Shown in pieces: positions 6,019-10,786 of a stretch of DNA of 10,786 nucleotides. The notes under the pieces are model-generated. The model saw nothing but the letters and a program-made list of their open reading frames with translations, searched no databases and was not told the origin of the DNA. The first letter of the stretch is position 1; every line of letters begins with the position of its first letter. This DNA is from Phycisphaeraceae bacterium. Its GTDB lineage: Bacteria > Planctomycetota > Phycisphaerae > Phycisphaerales > Phycisphaeraceae. The stretch covers positions 1 to 10,786 of the forward strand of contig JADZET010000160.1 in the NCBI GenBank assembly GCA_020850375.1, in the 5' to 3' direction. Both the position numbers and the translations under genes were made by a program.

Positions 6019-6897
6019 TTAGAGGCCGCCGGTGCGGACCGAGTCGCCGTTCTGGATCGGGCCCTGCTGGAGGGTGACGCGGCCGACGGCGGAGTCCTGG
6101 TCGACGAGGGTGACGACGAGCGTGCCGAGGAACTGTTCGCCTCGGTAGATGACGAACTTCATGTTCTGGGCGACGTTGTCGCGCTGGCCGATGTCGAGCT
6201 GGACGAAGGTGTCGCCGGCGAGGTTATCCACACGCGAGACCTGGCCGTAGATGGCGCTCTGGGGCATGAAGGGGCCGGCGGTGGAGGTGGCCTGGGCGAG
6301 CATCTGGTCGCGGACGTCCTGGGGGAGCTTGGCGATGCGGGCCTCGTAGTCGGAGATGGTCTGGTCGCGCTGGGCGAGGTCCTCGCGCAGGCGGCGGATC
6401 GAGACGTCGGCGGTCTCCATCTGGCTGGTGAGCTGGTTGACGCGGTCGTTGGACTCGATCAGTCGGAGCTCGAGGTCGACCATCTTCTGGCGGCGCTCGG
6501 TGAGCTCGGCGCGGGTGGCGTCGAGCATGCCGGCGATCTGCTGATTGGTGGCGGCGAGGCGGGACTGGTCGGCCTTGGCCTGGGCGAGCTCGGCGGCCTG
6601 TCCGGCGACGGCGGCCTGGGCCTCGGAGAGCTGGGTCTGGAGGCGGGCGAGCGTGGCGGTGAGATTCTGGGCGGCGGCCTCGTACTGGTTGACGAGTGCG
6701 GCCCGTTCCTCCTGGGCGTCGTCGGCCCGTTGCTGGGCGATGCGGGCGCGGGTGCTGGCGCCGACCGCGTCCTGCTTCGCGGCGTCGAGCTGCGTCTTGT
6801 ACTGCTGCTGGTTGGCCACGAAGGGCACGACCAGCGCGACGAGCAGCACGGAGAGAACGGTCACCACGACCACCAAGGCTTTGGTCAGAACGCTCAA
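6019..6897 (-). CDS. Membrane-anchored coiled-coil protein with C-terminal beta domain, function unknown
   Basis: A 292-residue protein with three parts. Residues 5-27 form an N-terminal membrane helix (TKALVVVVTVLSVLLVALVV). Residues 31-190 are a long Ala/Gln/Glu/Arg-rich coiled coil with heptad-like spacing, including a Q-x-L/A-rich middle. Residues 213-291 form a predicted beta-rich domain: QSAIYGQVSRVDN, FVQLDIGQRDNVAQNMKFVIYRG, FLGTLVVTLVDQDSAVGRV, ending GPIQNGDSVRTGG. The pattern of a glycine-turn strand followed by a G-x-x-D-x-V-x-x-x-M loop recalls the barrel of MreC, though this is a structural resemblance, not proven homology. The start is a TTG at 6897-6895, chosen because a full AAGGAGG (6903-6909) lies 5 nt upstream and no ATG occurs early in the frame. 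The coil probably sits outside the membrane. It heads a unit with the 58-residue gene, upstream of mreBCD. A role as an envelope scaffold is inference. Confidence 0.85.
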   Translation of the reverse strand: MSVLTKALVVVVTVLSVLLVALVVPFVANQQQYKTQLDAAKQDAVGASTRARIAQQRADDAQEERAALVNQYEAAAQNLTATLARLQTQLSEAQAAVAGQAAELAQAKADQSRLAATNQQIAGMLDATRAELTERRQKMVDLELRLIESNDRVNQLTSQMETADVSIRRLREDLAQRDQTISDYEARIAKLPQDVRDQMLAQATSTAGPFMPQSAIYGQVSRVDNLAGDTFVQLDIGQRDNVAQNMKFVIYRGEQFLGTLVVTLVDQDSAVGRVTLQQGPIQNGDSVRTGGL

Positions 6898-6902
6898 GGC
6901 AA

Positions 6903-6909
6903 CCTCCTT
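6903..6909 (-). promoter_or_regulatory. Strong ribosome binding site for the coiled-coil gene
   Basis: AAGGAGG on the minus strand, a full complement to the 16S rRNA tail, stands 5 nt before the TTG start at 6897. It decides that start: no ATG is available for over 100 codons. Confidence 0.85.
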
Positions 6910-6911
6910 GG

Positions 6912-6956
6912 CTTATCCGGGTGTTCCGGGGTATCCGGGGTAGCCCGGGGGATAAG
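6912..6956. repeat. 9-bp tandem repeat framed by an inverted repeat, in the leader
   Basis: On the plus strand four 9-bp units occur at 6914-6922, 6923-6931, 6932-6940 and 6941-6949 (TATCCGGGT, GTTCCGGGG, TATCCGGGG, TAGCCCGGG). The set is bracketed by CTTATCC (6912-6918) and its exact inverse complement GGATAAG (6950-6956). In the minus-strand message this would sit directly upstream of the ribosome site, so a large hairpin could form there. Confidence 0.7.
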
Positions 6957-7017
6957 CGGGGATGTCCGACGGTCCTTCGACAGAAGCTTGCCTGAGCCCG
7001 GGGGACTGGCAGGCGCA

Positions 7018-7080
7018 ACTTCCAGGGGTTCCGGGGGGTAACTTCCGGGGCACTTCCGGGGGGGAAGGACCTTTACGGGG
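7018..7080. repeat. Clustered ACTTCCGGGG-type direct repeats
   Basis: On the plus strand ACTTCC followed by G-tracts recurs at 7018-7028, 7041-7050 and 7052-7061, with a related TTCCGGGGGG at 7029-7038. Further G-tracts continue to 7080. In the message for the coiled-coil gene this is a C-tract-rich leader with CCGGAAGT repeats. The stretch between this and the 9-bp repeats (6957-7017) shows no gene. Confidence 0.6.
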
Positions 7081-7091
7081 GGAGACTTAGG

Positions 7092-7118
7092 ATTACATCC
7101 TTGGATGTCGGTTGTCAA
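7092..7118 (-). promoter_or_regulatory. Candidate promoter for the coiled-coil / 58-residue unit
   Basis: On the minus strand a perfect TTGACA (7118-7113) is followed after 15 nt by TGTAAT (7097-7092), which matches TATAAT at five of six positions. The spacer is 2 nt shorter than ideal. Transcription would start near 7085, leaving a leader of almost 190 nt. A perfect TATAAT also occurs on this strand at 7129-7124 but lacks a -35 box. Confidence 0.5.
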
Positions 7119-7120
7119 CC
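7095..7120. promoter_or_regulatory. Two adjacent palindromes over the promoter (operator-like)
   Basis: On the plus strand ACATCC-TT-GGATGT (7095-7108) is an inverted repeat with 6-bp arms, and GGTTG-T-CAACC (7110-7120) is one with 5-bp arms. The first overlaps the -10 box and fills most of the spacer; the second contains the -35 box. Such placing is what a repressor dimer site would show. No known regulator motif is recognised. Confidence 0.45.
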
Positions 7121-7181
7121 AAGATTATAGGAAAAGGGTGACCCGTGCGCGGGCGACGGGCGGCATGTTCTTGTGGGGCGG

Positions 7182-8261
7182 TCAGTTCGATCGGGGGCCG
7201 GCCGCGAGCAGACGCAGGATCGAGGCCGCGGCCGAGAGGCGGACCTGGGGCTCGGGGTCTTGCATGAGCTGGACCAGGGTGGTGACGGCGGGCTCGGCGT
7301 GGAACTGGCCGAGGGTCATGGCGGCCTGGGCGCGGATGGTGGCGGCGGGGTAGACGGCGTTGGCCAGGACGACGGGCAATCCCTGCTCGTTGCCGAGTTT
7401 GGCCAGGGACTCGGCGGCGGCGAGCTGCTGCTCGATCGGGGGTTCGCCGAGCATCTGAGCGAGGGCGGCCTGCATCTTCTGATCACCGAGGTCGCCCATG
7501 AGGCGGGTGGCCAGGACGCGGACTTCGCCGACGACGGAGTAGGCGCCGGCGCGGATGGCGCTGATGTAGGTGTCGTCGCCCAGGCGGACGATGGCCTCGG
7601 CGAACTGGAGGCGGACGATGGTGTCGCGGGCGGCGTTGGCGCGGGCCATGCGTCGTGCGGAGAGCTGCTTGAGCATGGGGATGGCGCTGGGGTCGCCCAT
7701 CTGGCCCAGGAGCATGACGGCGTTGCCGCGGACGGTCTGGTCGTCGCTGGTGAGCAACTGAGCCATGGGGGTGATGTCCACCGAGACGCCGCAGCGGCGC
7801 AGGGCGAACATGGCCGCGACACGGACCGAGAGCGACTCGTCCTCGAGCCTGGCCTGAGCCATGGGGGCGAGGGCGGCGAGCTTCTGCCGGCCGATGACCG
7901 CCAGGGCGGCGAAGCGCACGGCCTGGTGCGGGTCCTCGAGGGCGAGCTGGAGCATGGGCGTGGCGCGGTCGGGGAGATATTGGGCGCTCTCGGCGGCGTT
8001 GGCGCGGAGGAAGGGGTCCTCGCTGCGCGAGGCGGCGACGACCAGGTCGATGGCGGCCTGGCGGTGCGGTTCGAGGAGCGGGCGGGGGTCGACGGCCGGG
8101 GCCACGGGGGCCAGGACGGCGGGGACGGGCGGGGGCGCGGCCTCGGGGCGCTCGGGCGCGGGGCCGGTCTGGCGCGGGACGGCGGTGGCGATGCTTGCAA
8201 GAGTCATGGCCAGCACGGCGGCGAGGGTCGATCGCTTGGCGAAGCAGGAACCGAGTGACAT
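7182..8261 (-). CDS. Secreted HEAT-repeat protein
   Basis: A 359-residue protein with an N-terminal signal sequence: basic FAKRS, hydrophobic TLAAVLAMTLASIATA (about 12-27), and a likely cut after ATA at residue 27. Residues 28-60 are a Pro/Ala-rich linker (RPEAAPPPVPAVLAPVAP). From about 62 to 355 there are tandem HEAT-type helical pairs of ~30 residues, marked by D/E-P-x-x-x-V-R-x-x-A-A-x-x-L-G: DPHQAVRFAALAVIG, DESLSVRVAAMFALRR, SDDQTVRGNAVMLLGQMGD, GEVRVLATRLMGDLGD and DPEPQVRLSAAASILRLL. These form a solenoid that binds other proteins and carry no catalytic site. AAGGAG (8270-8275) lies 8 nt before the ATG. The gene follows lnt by 48 nt in the same direction and is probably co-transcribed. 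No lipobox cysteine is seen, so it is not an obvious Lnt substrate. The partner is unknown. Confidence 0.9.
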   Translation of the reverse strand: MSLGSCFAKRSTLAAVLAMTLASIATAVPRQTGPAPERPEAAPPPVPAVLAPVAPAVDPRPLLEPHRQAAIDLVVAASRSEDPFLRANAAESAQYLPDRATPMLQLALEDPHQAVRFAALAVIGRQKLAALAPMAQARLEDESLSVRVAAMFALRRCGVSVDITPMAQLLTSDDQTVRGNAVMLLGQMGDPSAIPMLKQLSARRMARANAARDTIVRLQFAEAIVRLGDDTYISAIRAGAYSVVGEVRVLATRLMGDLGDQKMQAALAQMLGEPPIEQQLAAAESLAKLGNEQGLPVVLANAVYPAATIRAQAAMTLGQFHAEPAVTTLVQLMQDPEPQVRLSAAASILRLLAAGPRSN

Positions 8262-8309
8262 CGCGAGAGCTCCTTGCGTGTGGCGCGGCGGGCGGTGCGT
8301 GGATCCCCC

Positions 8310-10121
8310 CTACCGCGCGGGTCCATCATCCCGCAGCAGACCGCCGGCCGCCAGCAGGGCTGTTAGAGCGGCCATCAGCCACCAGGGGGCGTCGCCCAGG
8401 CGGCTGTAGAGCGTGCGACGCGGGTCCAGGGGCAGATCGGCGGCAATCGAGCCGGCGACCTGCTGCACACGGGCGCGGCCGGCGAGTGGTTCCCGCACCA
8501 CGGCGGTGACGCGGCCGGCGGGGTCGATCGCGGCGCTGACGCCGGTGTTGACCGAGCGGACCATCGAGACGCGGTTCTCGACGCAGCGGAAGGCGGCCAT
8601 CTGGAGGTGCTGCGGGCGCTGGGTGGGGCCGAGGTACCAGGCGTCGTTGGTGAGGTTGACCAGGGCGTCGGCGCGCTTCGAACCGTCGCCGGGGTCGTAG
8701 ACCATCCGCCGGCAGACGCGGGCGACGGCGTCCTCGAAGCAGATGGGGGTGGCGACGCGGAGCACGCCTGTGCCGTCGGCCGCGTCGAGGTTGAAGATCA
8801 CGGGGTGCGTGCCGGCGCGGATGGAATAGTCGAAGTCGTAGGGGGAGAAGTAGCGCAGGAAGAGGTCCTTGAGCCAGGGGGCGTCATCGATCCAGGGCAT
8901 GTACTCGCCGAAGGGGACGCGGTGCATCTTGTAGTAGGCGTCGGGGGCGATCGAGCCGTCGGGGCGGTAGAGGACGGCGGCGTTGTAGAGGTCCTCGACG
9001 CGCGGGGCGTACTGGCCCTGGGCGTCGGGCTTGATCTGCCAGCCCTCGGCGGCGGGGCTGCCGACGAGCAGGTAGACGTCCAGATCCCGGGCCAGTTCAC
9101 GGATCTGCTGGTCGTAGGTCAGGAGTTCAAGCTTGCCCCAGTCGGGCTCGATGGCGCGGGCGAACTCGACGCTGTGGAGGTTGACGGGGCGGGGGACGGT
9201 GGTCTCGGGCCAGACGACGACGTCGGGACGGTGGCCGTCCTTGGGGTGCAGGACGGCCTGGTAAGTCAGCGCGATCAGGTCGGCCCAGTCGGCGGCGTCC
9301 TGATCCTCGGTGCGCTGGTTCTTGTTGTCCTGGGGGACGTTGGTCTGGATGGCGGCGATGACGACGCCGCCGGGCTGCCAGTGCTTGGATTGGCCGAGGC
9401 GGTAATGGCCGTACGCCAGGGCACCGAGGAAACAGACGAGCCAGAGTGTGGCGCCGGCGACGATGGTGCGTGAGAAACGTCGGCCGCGGCCGCGACCCAG
9501 GCCGGCGGAGCGGTGGCGCACGCGGAGCCAGCGGCGGGTCAGGAGGTCGACGATCAGGCCGCTGGTCATGGCCAGGAGGAAGCTGAGGGTCAGTTCGCCG
9601 CCGAGGTCGGCCGCCTGCAGGAGGGCGGAGGGGGAATCACTCGGGCCGGTGGGGCCCAGGGCGTGGCCGAGGTAGAACCAGGTCAGGCCGCCGGCGGGGA
9701 AGCGGCCGCGCAGGAGCTCGACGCTGACCCAGGCCATGGGCAGTGCGAGGGTGGCGGCGATGCGCCATCGTCGGACGAGCCCGCGGAAGATGAGCATGGC
9801 CAGGGGCCAGTGCAGGGCGAGGTAGAAGCTCAGGCCCAGGTAGCCGGGGACGGTCACCGGCCAAAGCCAGAAGAGCATGCCTGACCACCAGACCAGGGCG
9901 ACGAGCAGGCCGGTCCAGAAGAGTCGCCAGGGGCGCTCGGAGAGCTTGGCCAGGCAGCCGACCGGGGCCAGGGCGAACCAGGCGTAGAAGCTCCAGGCGG
10001 GCCAGGGGTAGATCAGCGCGAGCAGGCCGGCCGAGAAGGCCCAGAGCCCGAGGTGGGCCGCGATCGAGCCGACGGCGTCGCGGTGCAGCGGCGCGGCAGC
10101 GATGCTGGGCTGATTGGCCAT
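8310..10121 (-). CDS. lnt: Apolipoprotein N-acyltransferase
   Basis: Adds the third acyl chain to the N-terminal cysteine of diacylated lipoproteins in the inner membrane, the last step after Lgt and LspA. The 603-residue product has about six N-terminal helices (roughly 22-235), a periplasmic nitrilase-like domain (about 252-560) and a final helix (WWLMAALTALLAAGGLL, 580-596). The catalytic triad is present: E306 in VWPETTVP, K398 in YYKMHRVPFGEYMPW and C461 in TPICFED, with E463 in the usual companion position. TNDAWYLGPTQRPQHLQMAAFR (491-512) and NTGVSAAIDPAGR are also diagnostic. It is longer than the ~510-residue Escherichia coli enzyme, partly through a charged Arg/Gly-rich loop near 198-218. 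The ATG at 10121 lacks a ribosome binding site. A strong terminator lies 46 nt upstream, so lnt needs its own promoter, which I cannot place. Confidence 0.95.
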   Translation of the reverse strand: MANQPSIAAAPLHRDAVGSIAAHLGLWAFSAGLLALIYPWPAWSFYAWFALAPVGCLAKLSERPWRLFWTGLLVALVWWSGMLFWLWPVTVPGYLGLSFYLALHWPLAMLIFRGLVRRWRIAATLALPMAWVSVELLRGRFPAGGLTWFYLGHALGPTGPSDSPSALLQAADLGGELTLSFLLAMTSGLIVDLLTRRWLRVRHRSAGLGRGRGRRFSRTIVAGATLWLVCFLGALAYGHYRLGQSKHWQPGGVVIAAIQTNVPQDNKNQRTEDQDAADWADLIALTYQAVLHPKDGHRPDVVVWPETTVPRPVNLHSVEFARAIEPDWGKLELLTYDQQIRELARDLDVYLLVGSPAAEGWQIKPDAQGQYAPRVEDLYNAAVLYRPDGSIAPDAYYKMHRVPFGEYMPWIDDAPWLKDLFLRYFSPYDFDYSIRAGTHPVIFNLDAADGTGVLRVATPICFEDAVARVCRRMVYDPGDGSKRADALVNLTNDAWYLGPTQRPQHLQMAAFRCVENRVSMVRSVNTGVSAAIDPAGRVTAVVREPLAGRARVQQVAGSIAADLPLDPRRTLYSRLGDAPWWLMAALTALLAAGGLLRDDGPAR

Positions 10122-10167
10122 GAGCGATAGCTTAGCAGGAGGGGTCGAGGGTTAGGAATGGCGGGGG

Positions 10168-10202
10168 AAAAGAAGGAGCCCGCGTCGGTGGGCGCGGGCT
10201 CC
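10168..10202 (-). terminator. Strong rho-independent terminator after the xer gene
   Basis: On the minus strand GGAGCCCGCG and CGCGGGCTCC form a perfect 10-bp GC-rich stem (10175-10184 with 10193-10202) around an 8-nt loop. TTCTTTT follows at once. It lies 45 nt after the xer stop and separates that gene from lnt. On the plus strand no T-run follows the hairpin, so it works in one direction. Confidence 0.92.
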
Positions 10203-10247
10203 TGACCCGTGGTTCTCGTCTTTTCCACGGCTGATGCCGGAAGTCGT

Positions 10248-10786
10248 TTAGACCGCCCGCGGGTGGGCCTGCTGGTAGGCCTGGCGGACGCGGTTGGTCG
10301 AGAGGTGGGTGTAGATCTGCGTGGTCGAGAGGGACTGGTGGCCGAGGAGCTCCTGGACGCTGCGCAGGTCGGCACCGTTCTCCAGGAGGTGGGTGGCGAA
10401 GGAGTGGCGGAGGGTGTGGGGGCTGATCGAGGGGTCCAGGCCGGCCTGGGTGAGGTACTTGTCGAGCTTGCGGCGGACGCTGCGGCTGCTCAAACGGCTG
10501 CCGCTCTTGTTGATGAACAGGGGGACATCGCCCTCGTTGGGGTAACGGGTCCGCAGGGCGCTGAAGCGTTGGTCGGGCTCGAGGAGCGTCAGGTAGTGAC
10601 GGATGGCTGAGACGGCGTGGGTGCCCAGGGGGACGAGGCGTTCCTTCTTGCCCTTGCCGCGGACGTGGAGCATCTGCTCGGCGGGGTCGACGTCGCGGCG
10701 GTCGAGGTCGACCAGCTCGCTGACGCGGTCGCCGGTGGAGTATAGGGTCTCGAGGATGGCGCGGTCGCGCTAGCCGAGGGTGTCGC
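10248..10786 (-). pseudogene. xerC/xerD: XerC/XerD-type tyrosine recombinase, catalytic half, interrupted by in-frame TAG
   Basis: Xer recombinases resolve chromosome dimers at dif sites. The window holds the catalytic domain, with the N-terminal core-binding domain beyond the right edge. All catalytic residues can be read: Arg in TGDRVSELVDLD; Lys in VRGKGKKERLVPLG; His and Arg in SPHTLRHSFATHLLENGADLRSVQ; His in ELLGHQSLS; and the Tyr nucleophile in STTQIYTHL. The protein ends QQAHPRAV before TAA, the normal family end. However, translation reads DTLG-stop-RDRAILETLYSTG: a TAG sits at 10770-10772 just before the conserved RDRAIL helix. The longest ATG-started piece after it is 10673-10248, 141 residues, which lacks the first catalytic Arg. 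The gene is therefore disabled, or the base is a sequencing error. XerC and XerD traits are mixed, so I do not choose. A strong terminator follows. Confidence 0.82.
10770..10772 (-). other. In-frame TAG within the xer reading frame
   Basis: CTA on the plus strand is read as TAG between a Gly codon and the Arg-Asp of RDRAIL, where family members carry a sense codon. The frame is intact on both sides, so this is a substitution-type lesion and not a frameshift. TAG is an ordinary stop in this genome, since galE, mreB, mreD and lnt end with it. Confidence 0.85.

Noticed and set aside
7130..7181. Possible terminator after the HEAT gene (CCCGT and ACGGG arms, then TTTT)
   Set aside because: The stem is only 5 bp with a 9-nt loop and six bases lie before a short T-run, which is too weak to call.
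5689..8258. Very long plus-strand open frames rich in Gly, Val, Leu, Asp and Ala opposite the coiled-coil and HEAT genes
   Set aside because: They are antisense shadows caused by GC-rich codon use; the minus strand carries signal peptide, domains and ribosome sites.
10770..10772. TAG read as a sense codon throughout this genome
   Set aside because: galE, mreB, mreD and lnt all end with TAG at the normal family length, so TAG is a stop here.
1..10786. Mobile elements, CRISPR arrays, attachment sites or defence genes
   Set aside because: No spaced direct repeats of CRISPR type, no transposase, and no terminal inverted repeats were seen. The Xer gene has the core-chromosome type of C-terminus and is not flanked by cassette or integration sites in view.

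Overview
The window is about 10.8 kb of GC-rich bacterial DNA with long shadow frames on both strands. It looks like ordinary chromosome: core cell-envelope genes, no transposase, no CRISPR array, no tRNA or rRNA. The extreme GC content, TTG starts, a mreBCD cluster without mrdA/rodA behind it, and a HEAT-repeat secreted protein beside lnt suggest a planctomycete, perhaps of the Phycisphaerae. That placement is inference, because no taxonomic marker is present. Stop codons are conventional: TAG, TAA and TGA all end genes at the expected family lengths.

Layout. 1-803 (minus): the first 267 residues of a sodium:neurotransmitter (SLC6/LeuT-type) symporter, cut by the left edge. 864-1565 (plus): a YqaA/DedA-like membrane protein, divergent from the symporter. 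1648-2649 (plus): galE, UDP-glucose 4-epimerase, with its own -10 box and a strong ribosome binding site. It converges on a minus-strand block: a 93-residue C-terminally anchored membrane protein (2678-2959), mreD (2989-3549), mreC (3572-4477) and mreB (4536-5588). These four are read in the order mreB-mreC-mreD-small protein. Upstream on the minus strand is a second unit: a membrane-anchored coiled-coil protein (6019-6897, TTG start) followed by a 58-residue single-span membrane protein (5794-5970). This unit has a long, repeat-rich leader and a palindrome-rich promoter candidate at 7092-7120. Further up are a secreted HEAT-repeat protein (7182-8261) and lnt, apolipoprotein N-acyltransferase (8310-10121). 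At the right edge is the catalytic half of a XerC/XerD-type tyrosine recombinase (10248-10786). It is broken by an in-frame TAG and followed by a strong terminator at 10168-10202.

Function. Most genes concern the cell envelope. MreB, MreC and MreD organise lateral wall growth, Lnt finishes lipoprotein maturation, and GalE supplies UDP-galactose for surface glycans. The coiled-coil protein has a membrane anchor, a long coil and a C-terminal beta domain, an architecture reminiscent of MreC. With its 58-residue partner it is the least explained unit here. The other points worth a second look are the interrupted Xer gene, the operator-like palindromes at 7095-7120, and a possible hairpin that hides the mreB ribosome binding site and TTG start.
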